A stretch of DNA of 13,094 nt from Lachnospiraceae bacterium (GTDB taxonomy: Bacteria > Bacillota_A > Clostridia > Lachnospirales > Lachnospiraceae): NCBI GenBank assembly GCA_028694115.1, contig JAQUUB010000115.1:1-13094 (forward strand), given 5' to 3'. The position numbers and the translations under genes are program-made. The notes beneath the pieces are model-generated. The model saw nothing but the letters and a program-made list of their open reading frames with translations. It was not told the origin of the DNA and ran no database searches. This document shows positions 1 to 7,091 of the stretch, piece after piece; positions within the stretch are counted from its first letter, which is position 1, and the number at the start of each line of letters is the position of its first letter.

Positions 1-416
1 TTTACTACCCATCTATAGATCACTGATAAATCCTGGAACTTTCTATTTGGTGTATCTAAGAGCATATCCCTATTCTGTTCTGTATTAATTAGCTGAAAAA
101 CAATATTGTCCTGTGCCTCCTGCATATTAAGCGCAGGAACAATATCAGGAGCTTCCTTCATTGCGCTTTCCATTCTCTCTGCCGCAGACTGCAATACTTC
201 CTGAAGATCTTCCGTTGATTTATAGTGATCATACATATCGTTAATATAAATTGTAGGAGATATTCCTGCCTCTTCCCCTAATAAATTAATTGCGTCCATT
301 GTCACATTTACTTTTTCTACTGGATGAACATCAACCTTCATACCCTGATACTGCTCTGGCAGATAATCCAGAAATTTCTCTGCTACTACTTCCTTAAAAA
401 TCTCATAATTCATCAT
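1..416 (-). CDS. DUF5688 family protein, N-terminal part (runs off the left edge)
   Basis: A reading frame starts at ATG 416 and stays open for 138 codons to the window edge, so the C-terminus is missing. A second ATG directly follows (413), and the ribosome site AAGGAG (about 426-431) could serve either. The protein begins MMNYEIFKEVV and continues with KFLDYLPEQYQ and a KVDVHPVEKVN stretch. This matches my memory of the DUF5688 family, proteins of unknown function common on Lachnospiraceae mobile elements and chromosomes. There is no signal peptide or membrane segment, so it is probably cytoplasmic. The ribosome site overlaps the end of the 73-aa gene upstream, which suggests the two are co-transcribed and translationally coupled. 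Family assignment is by recall; the molecular role is unknown. Confidence 0.8.
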   Translation of the reverse strand, partial: MMNYEIFKEVVAEKFLDYLPEQYQGMKVDVHPVEKVNVTMDAINLLGEEAGISPTIYINDMYDHYKSTEDLQEVLQSAAERMESAMKEAPDIVPALNMQEAQDNIVFQLINTEQNRDMLLDTPNRKFQDLSVIYRWVV

Positions 417-429
417 ATAATCTTTCTCC

Positions 430-651
430 TTAATCTAAATTGTCATAGAGGAATCCTTCATCCTCATTGTTGTCATTGTTACTTTGATCCTTGTCCATCC
501 ACGTTTCCGCCAGTGCTTCAAGTGTTTCTGCATAAATTGGTGACTCTAGCTGTGCCTTCTTTGGCTGTTCTGTTCCGATTGTAATTACAATCTCTACGGC
601 ACATTCTCCGTTCTGTAACGGAATAGTGCTCACTTTTACTTTATTCAACAT
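430..651 (-). CDS. Small acidic-tailed protein of unknown function (73 aa)
   Basis: The ATG at 651 follows a strong ribosome site (GGAAGGAGG, about 656-664) at good spacing. The stop (430-432) lies 13 bases before the next start, inside its ribosome-binding region. The N-terminal half alternates hydrophobic and polar residues (KVKVSTIPL, CAVEIVITIG) as in a beta sheet. The C-terminus is low-complexity and strongly acidic, rich in Asp, Asn and Glu. There is no membrane segment or recognisable catalytic motif. It is probably expressed with the DUF5688 gene downstream. I do not recognise the family. The upstream region has a hairpin followed by a T-rich run (669-706), so its expression may be attenuated. 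Confidence 0.7.
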   Translation of the reverse strand: MLNKVKVSTIPLQNGECAVEIVITIGTEQPKKAQLESPIYAETLEALAETWMDKDQSNNDNNEDEGFLYDNLD

Positions 652-668
652 TGTGACCTCCTTCCGGG

Positions 669-706
669 CAAAAAATAAGAAGATATGGGTTTTTGGCTCA
701 TATCTC
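669..706 (-). terminator. Hairpin plus T-run just upstream of the 73-aa gene (terminator or attenuator)
   Basis: On the minus strand AGATATG (705-699) pairs with CATATCT (687-681), a perfect 7-bp stem extended by a G-U pair. It is followed by a T-rich run at 676-669. It sits only a few bases before the ribosome site of the 651 gene, an unusual position for a plain terminator and a natural one for an attenuator. Confidence 0.55.
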
Positions 707-746
707 CTAAGTTACATTTCATGTGTATTAAGTTATTATTGCATTG

Positions 747-768
747 AATTCCACGTTAAGGTGGAACC
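747..768 (-). promoter_or_regulatory. Small inverted repeat covering the stop of a possible leader ORF
   Basis: TTCCAC (766-761 on the minus strand) and GTGGAA (754-749) form a 6-bp stem with a 6-base loop, and two G-U pairs can extend it. The loop contains the TAA stop of the 12-codon ORF at 756-794. Confidence 0.35.
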
Positions 769-794
769 TTCTGGCATAATCGTATGTTTGTCAT
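756..794 (-). CDS. Possible 12-aa leader peptide
   Basis: An ATG at 794 is preceded by AAGGAGG (808-814) and a second purine run, AAAGGGGG, closer in. It opens a 12-codon frame, MTNIRLCQKVPP, that stops at 756-758 inside an inverted repeat. The order ribosome site, short ORF, stop inside a hairpin, terminator-like hairpin, then the 73-aa gene resembles translation-dependent attenuators. A good ribosome site without a long ORF is the only direct evidence, and it may be chance. Confidence 0.3.
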   Translation of the reverse strand: MTNIRLCQKVPP

Positions 795-839
795 AACTAC
801 CCCCTTTCCTCCTTAACGGAATTTGAAATTGTCTGGGCA

Positions 840-868
840 AAGCAAAAGCCGGGGATTCTCCTCGGCTT
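840..868 (-). terminator. Rho-independent terminator after the GTPase gene
   Basis: Ten bases (846-855) pair with ten bases (859-868) around a 3-base loop, with one G-U pair. The core is GCC/GGC. On the minus strand it is followed by TTTTGCTTTG. It lies about 95 bases after the stop of the GTPase gene and should end that transcript at least partly. No clear promoter lies between here and the 73-aa gene, so some read-through may feed the genes to the left. Confidence 0.75.
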
Positions 869-964
869 CTGTTGGGTTTTAGATATATTATTTATTTAAT
901 GAAAATTCTTTCTCCTGAAGACTACTTTATCATTTCAATATTGTTGAACGATAATTAAATATAC

Positions 965-2305
965 TTAAGTTTCCTGGTTTTCCTTCTTTGCCTCTTCAAA
1001 CTTCCTTTTTGCTTCGTCCATTGTCTTATCATCTAAATAATATGCAATCGCAGCTTTTCCAATTGCAAGAGTTCCAGATGCTGCAATTGCAGAACTTACT
1101 GCTGAACCAGATCCCGGCCAAACAGCATTTAAAAATTTTGTCGCCTGTTGTGCCACAAGTCTAAATACGTATCCCGCTCCAGCAATTCCACCCATACTAA
1201 GAATAAATTCTTTAGAAGTTTCAAGCGAAATATCTCTTCCACTTAGTGAAGCTATTAAAGACACTAATACTGACTGAATTATGAGTAGAATATATATATC
1301 TGATACTGGTATAGGTGTCAATGCAACTGTTGCAGATATTCCTGAAAAGATTTTGATCAGATGTTTTGCAAGTCTATCTACAACTTCATTTAGTCGAGAA
1401 GCCATCCTCAATCCCATCTGCGCCTCAAAATCAAGGATGGCTTCTTCCAATATATCAAGTAATTCCTCAATTCTATATCTGCCATCAAAAGCTATTTGCA
1501 AATTATCAATATCATATTGAGGAAGATTATCAATATTTTCTACATCAATTTCCATTCCATCTGGAGTCTGCCAGTCTATCAATGAAGAAACCGCAATAAT
1601 ATTATCTATCTTTAAACCATTCTTCATTATAATACCTTTATAGTATTGAACGACTTCATTAATTTTGTTGACTTTATTCTCAGGATATTCTACAGGATTC
1701 TTGTATCGAGTCGGAGCCATTTCATCACATTTGTTTACAACTACAACAACAGGGAGTTTCAATTTATTAATTTCTGAATATGTTTTCGTAACTTTTTTAA
1801 GAAATTGAACATCCGAATTTACATCATCACGATGAGTACAATTTAACATTAAAATTGCGACATCAGGTGAAAATTCGTTGATTTGATTAATAAGCATTTC
1901 TTCTGCTGTAATTGTGTTGTCTAAACTTTCAGACTCAGCTATTCCTCTTGTATCAAGAATTTCCATTAATACTCTGTCTTTATCTTTGCATTCAAATATT
2001 TTGGCATTTTCAGTACAACTCCTAGTATCACTTACATTAGCAACATATGAACCACACAAAGCATTGATTAGGCTGCTTTTACCTACACCAGTTCTTCCTA
2101 TCAAGAATATTCTTGGAGGTCTATGTGAATCTATTCCCTCCATCAGATTTTTGAGATCTTTGTCACCAAGAATGGTATCTTTAAGTAAAGTTCTTGTTTT
2201 TTCTGGAATTGCATCAGGCAACTTATCAATCATTTCACCTGCTTTTATGTAGAACTTCTTCATGTTCTGCAACCTTTGTTCAATTTTCATTTTGTTATCT
2301 TTCAT
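965..2305 (-). CDS. Membrane-associated GTPase with a DUF697-like C-terminal domain (446 aa)
   Basis: All GTPase motifs are visible: G1 GRTGVGKSS (about 70-78), G3 DTRG (118-121), G4 NKCD (191-194) and a likely G5 serine pair near 245. A Thr-containing G2 region lies between G1 and G3. The first 60 residues are charged and helical. The C-terminal part (about 315-420) is rich in Gly, Ala and hydrophobic residues with an ALTPIPVSD segment, which resembles the DUF697/YcjF membrane-associated domain. The tail is very charged (EAKRKFEEAKKENQET). It probably hydrolyses GTP and acts at the membrane. Related GTPases have been tied to stress and membrane remodelling, but its role here is not known. 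It starts at ATG 2305 behind AAGGAG, has its own promoter and a terminator on each side, and so forms a unit separate from the pilus operon. Confidence 0.88.
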   Translation of the reverse strand: MKDNKMKIEQRLQNMKKFYIKAGEMIDKLPDAIPEKTRTLLKDTILGDKDLKNLMEGIDSHRPPRIFLIGRTGVGKSSLINALCGSYVANVSDTRSCTENAKIFECKDKDRVLMEILDTRGIAESESLDNTITAEEMLINQINEFSPDVAILMLNCTHRDDVNSDVQFLKKVTKTYSEINKLKLPVVVVVNKCDEMAPTRYKNPVEYPENKVNKINEVVQYYKGIIMKNGLKIDNIIAVSSLIDWQTPDGMEIDVENIDNLPQYDIDNLQIAFDGRYRIEELLDILEEAILDFEAQMGLRMASRLNEVVDRLAKHLIKIFSGISATVALTPIPVSDIYILLIIQSVLVSLIASLSGRDISLETSKEFILSMGGIAGAGYVFRLVAQQATKFLNAVWPGSGSAVSSAIAASGTLAIGKAAIAYYLDDKTMDEAKRKFEEAKKENQET

Positions 2306-2387
2306 TTCCCGTTTCTCCTTTATGCATATTATTAGTCACATACTGATGAAGTACACAAGTAAAAATATCTTTCCTTTGTGTCGACAT
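2295..2387 (-). CDS. Short upstream ORF overlapping the GTPase start (30 aa)
   Basis: The ATG at 2387 has an excellent ribosome site (AAGGAG, about 2396-2401) and encodes 30 residues (starts MSTQRKDIF). Its TAA stop (2297-2295) lies 11 bases inside the GTPase coding sequence, so termination here could re-start translation at the GTPase ATG. No family is recognised. The frame that continues from the 22-codon ORF above also looks protein-like, so this may instead be a remnant of a decayed gene. Confidence 0.4.
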   Translation of the reverse strand: MSTQRKDIFTCVLHQYVTNNMHKGETGNER

Positions 2388-2400
2388 AAGTTATTGCTCC

Positions 2401-2469
2401 TTATAAAAGTGCTTGTAAATTTCGCGAATTATCTTGATTATATATTTTTCGTTCTTCTGAACTCACCAT
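2401..2469 (-). CDS. Possible 22-aa upstream ORF
   Basis: The ATG at 2469 opens a 22-codon frame (MVSSEERKIYNQDN then SRNLQALL) whose TAA overlaps the ribosome site of the 30-aa ORF. The ribosome site is weak (TAGGA). After the stop the same frame continues with protein-like sequence (GAITYVDTKERYFYL) until two stops, so a point mutation may have split a gene of about 45 codons. Confidence 0.25.
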   Translation of the reverse strand: MVSSEERKIYNQDNSRNLQALL

Positions 2470-2527
2470 TAACACAATTCCTAAAACCTTTTGATATACC
2501 ATAAATAATTGTCAGAAAACTGCTTAT

Positions 2528-2556
2528 ATTATACCACTACATTTCTTATTAACCAA
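2528..2556 (-). promoter_or_regulatory. Sigma-A-type promoter with extended -10 for the GTPase unit
   Basis: On the minus strand there is a perfect TATAAT (2533-2528) preceded by TGG, giving an extended -10 (TGnTATAAT). Seventeen bases upstream lies TTGGTT (2556-2551), a weak -35, which is acceptable with an extended -10. Transcription would start near 2520 and cover both short ORFs and the GTPase. Confidence 0.6.
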
Positions 2557-2587
2557 ATAGTATTCTTAACTTCAGAACACTATTTGG
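2553..2587 (-). terminator. Hairpin after the adhesin gene (end of the pilus operon)
   Basis: CCAAATAGT (2587-2579 on the minus strand) pairs with ACTATTTGG (2561-2553). Inside, a G-U pair and TTCT/AGAA extend the stem to 14 bp around a 7-base loop. The G-U pair forms only in the minus-strand RNA, in line with minus-strand transcription. The following TTAATAAG has few Ts, so termination may be incomplete. It lies 40 bases past the stop of the 692-aa gene and its base overlaps the -35 of the next promoter. Confidence 0.6.
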
Positions 2588-2626
2588 AGAATTTTCTTAT
2601 TTGGGCAGCTTCAATAAAATATTACT

Positions 2627-4705
2627 CTAGTCAATTAAACTCTGAATAGTGAATCTGGATAAAGCATTTTCACTTTTTGAATTCCCCATCCCATTATCCT
2701 TCACATACTGCTTCACCTGCTCAATATCCTCCTTAGAAAACTCATAACTCTTCACTACATGTGACCAGTTCCCATCTTCCCCTTTCGCGTTGTTCATTGC
2801 CGCTGCTAAAGTATTTCGATAAGTCACATCACTTCTCCACTTAGATGTTTCCTCCAATCCTCCCGAAGAATAGTCTTTCTGGTAATAATCAGCCGCAATA
2901 AATCTTACATACTGCTTCTTTCCATCAAAATCCATCGGACCTTCTTTGGTTGCACCTGTATCTACAATCGTTACCTTCGCCTGCTTTTCCGTTATATTAT
3001 TTCTACTGTCTGTCGTGGTATATGTTATCGTAATCACACCAGAACTAGCTAAGCTTGTAAATGTGTTTGTAGAATAGTTCTTAACCCGGATCTGAGTTGT
3101 TCCATCCTCTCGGTCTGTTGATTTTACAGTCCGAAGCAATTCTGTCTCCGTAATCACTCCTGTCTGCGCTTCATACAAAGTAAAATACCGATCTGTGCAA
3201 GTCAGATCTGGTGCATAGTCCCAGATAGCATAAAAGTGAAAGGTATATCCATTCACACTTGTAAGATTACGAATCTGCTGTTTTTCTGCATAGGTCGTAT
3301 AATAAGAATTGGCATCTGTATTCCAGCCAAGATACTTACAGGGGTGGGACGGATATGCAAAACTCATTGTTGGCAGAGTATATGTTTGGTCATACTTACA
3401 AGTCAACGTAGTCATTGACCCACTACCGCCATTCGGATGAAACACAATATAATAGGTGTTCGCCTCTGCATTAGCTGTCAACGAAACATTTCCTGATACA
3501 GAAAAGGTATAGTTTTTGCTTGTAGACGTATACGTTCCACTCCAGTTCTTCCATGTGTATCCAATCTTGACTACTGCATCAACCGTACAATTGGCTCCAT
3601 AATAATAACTTCCACTGCCCGAAACACTACTGATTCCTATCCCGGCACTGACACTTACGGAATATTGCTTTCTTGAGATATAGATATAATGATTCTTTGC
3701 TCCAGTCACTGTGTACTTACTAACACTTGCCGCATTGTAACAGGCATCTCCATAATAAGACCATTCAAAGCTTGCTCCATAATACAGGTTCTGGCTCCTG
3801 GAAAGCGTCCAGTCACTATTGTAATTTCCATACGCATCCTGGTATTTTACATAGACATTCTGTATATATTGCTTACGGTTAACCGATACATAGGAAGTCT
3901 TATCCTGCTTTGCTGTGTAAGAAATACTTGCAGCCTCATAACAGGAGTCAGCACCTCTTGACCACGAAACCGTTTCTCCATATACATAATCTTTGTTGAT
4001 GACAATACTATAACCTCCATAGCCTCCATCTGATTCTTGATATCTTACATACACAATCTGCCTTGATTTAAGCTCCGTTACATAATTAATACTCATATTA
4101 AAATAACTGTGTAACGAGCTTGGGTTACTCCAAGGAGCTGCATTTGCGATACCGTTATAGTCTGTGTATACCCTGCCATAAAAGTTTCCATAATCGTCCA
4201 TAGAACCGCTGTTTGTACGATTTCCATACTTATCAATCTTGATGGTAATCATACAGCTATCAACCACGATATATCCGCCATTAATAATGAATTCATTGTA
4301 TGCAGTTCGGTTTGTCTGTGCAAGTTTGGATTTTACATAACTAAGATTAATTCTACATAGATCATAAATATATCCACCAGAGGCCACTTCATTAACAGTT
4401 TCTACTGTATATCCAGAGAGATTAAAATAAATATAAGCTGACTGTGTGGATGTTGTGACTCTCATTCGATAACCAATCGTTCCCCAGTGAGTTGTGCTTA
4501 CATTAATGGTTGCCTGTTTTCCTCTTGTCGCATAGTAAAAGTATCCATCCTTAAAAACAATCTGTGACCCATACGTATTATAAAAGGTAACTGCATTGTC
4601 AAAGGTAGCTGCATGCGCCTCTTGTGGAGGAACAAGAGCTGTAAATCCAATTACGGACAATAAGAAAAACAGACTGAGTAAGCCTGTTTTCCATGATTTC
4701 TTCAT
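2627..4705 (-). CDS. Large secreted adhesin-like protein with InlB-type repeats (692 aa)
   Basis: I place the start at ATG 4705, behind GAGGAAGGAAG; an in-frame TTG two codons earlier is less likely. A signal peptide is clear: MKKSWK, a hydrophobic core, and cleavage after AHA (residue 32). Residues 33-210 form an unassigned Tyr-rich domain. Two related repeats follow, each ending in RKQY (about 216-280 and 281-347), then a Gly/Ser-rich repeat with AGIGISSVSG (348-415). Next is an InlB B-repeat/Flg_new-like module with FHPNGGSGSM and YLGWNTDAN (418-496), an Ig-like module (498-582) and a polar helical tail (598-692). No LPXTG or C-terminal membrane anchor is present. It is the last gene of the pilus operon, 12 bases after its neighbour in transcript order. 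Such repeats are typical of surface adhesins. A role as pilus-tip adhesin or mating-contact protein is inferred from position. Confidence 0.8.
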   Translation of the reverse strand: MKKSWKTGLLSLFFLLSVIGFTALVPPQEAHAATFDNAVTFYNTYGSQIVFKDGYFYYATRGKQATINVSTTHWGTIGYRMRVTTSTQSAYIYFNLSGYTVETVNEVASGGYIYDLCRINLSYVKSKLAQTNRTAYNEFIINGGYIVVDSCMITIKIDKYGNRTNSGSMDDYGNFYGRVYTDYNGIANAAPWSNPSSLHSYFNMSINYVTELKSRQIVYVRYQESDGGYGGYSIVINKDYVYGETVSWSRGADSCYEAASISYTAKQDKTSYVSVNRKQYIQNVYVKYQDAYGNYNSDWTLSRSQNLYYGASFEWSYYGDACYNAASVSKYTVTGAKNHYIYISRKQYSVSVSAGIGISSVSGSGSYYYGANCTVDAVVKIGYTWKNWSGTYTSTSKNYTFSVSGNVSLTANAEANTYYIVFHPNGGSGSMTTLTCKYDQTYTLPTMSFAYPSHPCKYLGWNTDANSYYTTYAEKQQIRNLTSVNGYTFHFYAIWDYAPDLTCTDRYFTLYEAQTGVITETELLRTVKSTDREDGTTQIRVKNYSTNTFTSLASSGVITITYTTTDSRNNITEKQAKVTIVDTGATKEGPMDFDGKKQYVRFIAADYYQKDYSSGGLEETSKWRSDVTYRNTLAAAMNNAKGEDGNWSHVVKSYEFSKEDIEQVKQYVKDNGMGNSKSENALSRFTIQSLID

Positions 4706-4723
4706 ATTCAATTCTTCCTTCCT

Positions 4724-5521
4724 CTAAAATACAAATGCTGACCAGTTATAACATACCGTCTTGTTGGTTCTATCTGGATTCTGTTTTCCAGTACTATAAG
4801 TGCCTACAAAAGAATACATATTACCACCATCTCTTAAATCAATTTCTGGAACCTCATCAAATAGTGCATATCCTTTACTGGTAACACTAACTTCCATATA
4901 GTCAATCTTTTGCTCCTCTAAATAACTGATGATTTTATCTTTTAGCTCTGCATCCGTAAGAGCGCCTGATTTCCAAGACTGAATCATCAAATCAAGATCT
5001 GCCTTCTGTGCAGAAGTAATATCTCCCTTTGCAGACGTCTCCGCTTTCCAGCCTTCTGATATTGGAACATACTTTGTTTCTGTCATCGGTGCTACTGTTG
5101 CAATAGGTTCCACTTGAGAAGCTGGTTTTTCTGTTGGTTTTATAACTGATGTGGTTTCTTCCTCTGATTTCGTCTCTGCTTTCTTCGTTACACTAGGCTT
5201 CTCTGTTTCTGAATTCCCGGTTTCCACCGTCGGTGTTGTCGTAACAATTGTATTCTCTTTAGAGATTTCCGCTGATTCCTTTGTCGGTTCTTTTGTATCT
5301 TCTACTTGAGGCGTTTCTTCTACGATTTGAATTTCTGTCGGTTTCACTTCTTCCTCACTAGTAATTCCAACTTTTTCAGTATCAGATGATGTTTCCACCA
5401 GATTCTGATTTGATTTCAAGCTATCGACAAAAAATATTCCAGCAACTAATACTACAATCGTTGACACACTTATGAATAGCTTACAATGCTTTCTTATAAA
5501 TCTTTTCATCTTCTCTTTCAT
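4724..5521 (-). CDS. Membrane-anchored protein with Thr/Glu/Lys-rich stalk (265 aa)
   Basis: The ATG at 5521 follows a near-ideal ribosome site (AAGGAGG). The N-terminus is basic (KEKMKRFIRKHCK) and is followed by one hydrophobic segment (about 16-33), so the protein has a single N-terminal anchor with most of it outside. Residues about 37-150 are low-complexity, rich in Glu, Thr, Lys, Pro and Val, like cell-wall-spanning stalks. The C-terminal 110 residues look folded: a helical part with DLDLMIQSWKSGALTDAELKD, then YMEVSVTSKGYALF and a Tyr/Asn-rich end. I recognise no family. It lies between a minor-pilin-like gene and the adhesin gene with 11- to 18-base gaps, so it could carry the pilus or adhesin through the cell wall. 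Confidence 0.75.
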   Translation of the reverse strand: MKEKMKRFIRKHCKLFISVSTIVVLVAGIFFVDSLKSNQNLVETSSDTEKVGITSEEEVKPTEIQIVEETPQVEDTKEPTKESAEISKENTIVTTTPTVETGNSETEKPSVTKKAETKSEEETTSVIKPTEKPASQVEPIATVAPMTETKYVPISEGWKAETSAKGDITSAQKADLDLMIQSWKSGALTDAELKDKIISYLEEQKIDYMEVSVTSKGYALFDEVPEIDLRDGGNMYSFVGTYSTGKQNPDRTNKTVCYNWSAFVF

Positions 5522-5532
5522 CTTGCGCCTCC

Positions 5533-5922
5533 TTAACTAACTGGAACTGTGTATTGTTCCATGATTACGGTTCTCTTTACAGATACCTGACCTTCTGTTC
5601 CAATTGGATGCTTATACTTCTCTATGACTTCCACGGATAAGAGTCCTTTTTGATAATCAACATCTAATATTTTGACCTTTATGCTACAATCAGAATTGAT
5701 CTGAACTAATAAGGCTTCCATAAAATCTGCAATAAATTCATCATTACTGCTCACGGAATAAGTCTTACTATCAAACTGGTTCTCCACAGTATCCTGTAAA
5801 GCACTGTCAACTGCACGATTTAGCTCATTCTGTCTCATATTCGTTCCACACAGGGTCATTACAATGACAATCGATATAATCGCACTGATGGTAATGCCAA
5901 AGCCTAAAAACACATTCTTCAT
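5533..5922 (-). CDS. Minor-pilin-like / TadE-like protein (129 aa)
   Basis: It starts at ATG 5922 two bases after the preceding stop, with a ribosome site (GGAGGAG) inside the upstream gene, so translation is coupled. The N-terminus MKNVFLGFG matches the signature shared with the pilins and is followed directly by a hydrophobic segment (about 10-26). The remaining 100 residues are outside: an Asn/Gln/Asp-rich helical part (NELNRAVDSALQDTVENQF), then beta-like strands ending in VKRTVIMEQYTVPVS. One N-terminal helix with a beta-rich C-terminal domain is the plan of pseudopilins and TadE/TadF proteins. I infer a minor subunit; the primary sequence alone does not prove the family. Confidence 0.75.
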   Translation of the reverse strand: MKNVFLGFGITISAIISIVIVMTLCGTNMRQNELNRAVDSALQDTVENQFDSKTYSVSSNDEFIADFMEALLVQINSDCSIKVKILDVDYQKGLLSVEVIEKYKHPIGTEGQVSVKRTVIMEQYTVPVS

Positions 5923-5924
5923 CC

Positions 5925-6461
5925 CTAGCTCCTCCTCTCGTCTACAGCAATCGGTATCTTCCAGACACTAGTCAGATTTTCTCTGTCCCTGATCTGAAAA
6001 TAGACCACATACACCCCTGCACTTGGAAAACGGATACTTCCATCCGTAGCGGAATAGGCACTCATAACACTTGTTCCATCGTCTCTTCTGATATCTAACA
6101 CTTTACCAAACATGGTATTTGTAAACAACTTTGCAAGGATAACCTTATCCATTGGATAAATCGTTCCTTCCATATCCTTAGCATAATACCTGGAAAGAAA
6201 ACTGGTATTACTTAAAGCAAAGAACCTACCATAAGATTCTGTGTATGCTGCAACCGGCTTCGTCCTGTTATGCCAAGTGACTACAGAATCAAAGTCATGA
6301 TAAGAAGTAAAATCTATTTCTTCTTTTTCCACTGATACTCCTGCAATCTTTAATATTCCTGTTTTTCCTGATATCGAGATTCCAAATAATACCCCAAGTA
6401 TCAAGACAGCTGTAACAATAGCAATGATTGCAGTTCCAAACTCATGAAATATCTCTTTCAT
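5925..6461 (-). CDS. Minor-pilin-like protein with beta-rich C-terminal domain (178 aa)
   Basis: The ATG at 6461 directly follows the stop of the 50-aa gene, with GGAGG in the end of that gene as ribosome site. The start MKEIFHEFG carries the signature of the 56-aa pilins and leads into a hydrophobic segment (about 10-29). The rest has a central region (EIDFTSYHDFDSVVTWHN) and a C-terminal part with GSIRFPSAGVYVVYFQIRD, which reads like the last strands of an Ig/PKD-like fold. The likely role is a large minor pilin or tip subunit sitting on the same N-terminal helix as the major pilin. No known family is recognised with confidence. Confidence 0.75.
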   Translation of the reverse strand: MKEIFHEFGTAIIAIVTAVLILGVLFGISISGKTGILKIAGVSVEKEEIDFTSYHDFDSVVTWHNRTKPVAAYTESYGRFFALSNTSFLSRYYAKDMEGTIYPMDKVILAKLFTNTMFGKVLDIRRDDGTSVMSAYSATDGSIRFPSAGVYVVYFQIRDRENLTSVWKIPIAVDERRS

Positions 6462-6614
6462 CTAAGCACCACCTCCTAACACACTGGTAATGAAAAGATG
6501 AATCAGCGTTGTCATAGGCGTACCAAGAAAGAAATATGCCAATATTCCAAGAAAGAGTCCTCCACTGACTGCTTCAATGACAAACTCTCCATACTCTTCA
6601 AAAATCTCCTTCAT
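6462..6614 (-). CDS. Minor-pilin-like peptide (50 aa)
   Basis: The ATG at 6614 follows GAGGAGG at good spacing, and the TAG at 6462-6464 abuts the next ATG. The product starts MKEIFEEYGEFVIEAV, closely matching the 56-aa pilins (MKEIFEQYGSVIIAAV), and continues with a Gly- and Leu-rich hydrophobic stretch and a short tail ending in Gly-Gly-Gly-Ala. With one membrane helix it may be a minor subunit or a regulator of pilin insertion. If cut after Gly9, this one would have Glu at position +5, as in classical pilins. Confidence 0.8.
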   Translation of the reverse strand: MKEIFEEYGEFVIEAVSGGLFLGILAYFFLGTPMTTLIHLFITSVLGGGA

Positions 6615-6624
6615 TTAATCCTCC

Positions 6625-6729
6625 TCAACTGCTGATTACTCTTAAAAAGCCAATCAGTATGGCTGCCATTCCACTTCCAGCAATGGCATAAATAATGCCA
6701 CTTCCAAATTGTTCTATAATTAACTTCAT
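6625..6729 (-). CDS. Minor-pilin-like micro-peptide (34 aa)
   Basis: The ATG at 6729 has AAGGAG seven bases upstream, and the TGA ends at 6625. The product, MKLIIEQFGSGIIYAI plus a short hydrophobic helix, ends in LRVISS. It keeps the signature of the pilin N-terminus (Met-Lys-x-Ile-Ile-Glu-Gln-Phe-Gly) and is almost all membrane helix. It lies between the 113-aa and 50-aa genes with about 10-base gaps, so it is part of the operon. The family is unrecognised. Confidence 0.75.
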   Translation of the reverse strand: MKLIIEQFGSGIIYAIAGSGMAAILIGFLRVISS

Positions 6730-6738
6730 AATTTCTCC

Positions 6739-7080
6739 TTATCTTGCAAACGCTCGAATCTGCTGGGTACTGATGACTCCTAAGAAGTCCACATGATAGT
6801 TGTATTTCAGAATCACATCCATCAAAGTCGGTTTTCCGTCTTCGTCTTTTACAATACTGCTCTCGTCAATCAAAAGCTCATACCCTGCATTAGCTGCCTG
6901 CGTCTTGCACGCATTGATCACACTTGGTGCAAAATTAGAATCCTCGATCTCTGCTACCACAGAAGCATGGAAATCCCTCGCATTGTTCGCGTCAATACAA
7001 GCTGACATAACACCTGCCATAGTAAATACAGATAACAGAAGGATAAAGATTCCCACATAGGTCTTAATTGTTGTGCTCAT
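6739..7080 (-). CDS. TadE-like pseudopilin candidate (113 aa)
   Basis: The ATG at 7080 follows GGAGGG, 11 bases after the fused TadB/C gene. An N-terminal hydrophobic helix (about 8-27, GIFILLLSVFTMAGVMSACI) is followed by a soluble part with a helical segment (NNARDFHASVVAEIEDSNF), two cysteines (one at the membrane, one in NACKTQ), and beta-like strands to the C-terminus (DVILKYNYHVDFLG). This is the plan of TadE/TadF-type pseudopilins. Its start (MSTTIKTYVG) only loosely fits the signature of the other pilin-like proteins. It may be the initiator or a platform partner; assignment rests on layout and position. Confidence 0.7.
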   Translation of the reverse strand: MSTTIKTYVGIFILLLSVFTMAGVMSACIDANNARDFHASVVAEIEDSNFAPSVINACKTQAANAGYELLIDESSIVKDEDGKPTLMDVILKYNYHVDFLGVISTQQIRAFAR

Positions 7081-7091
7081 ACTTTTCCCTC

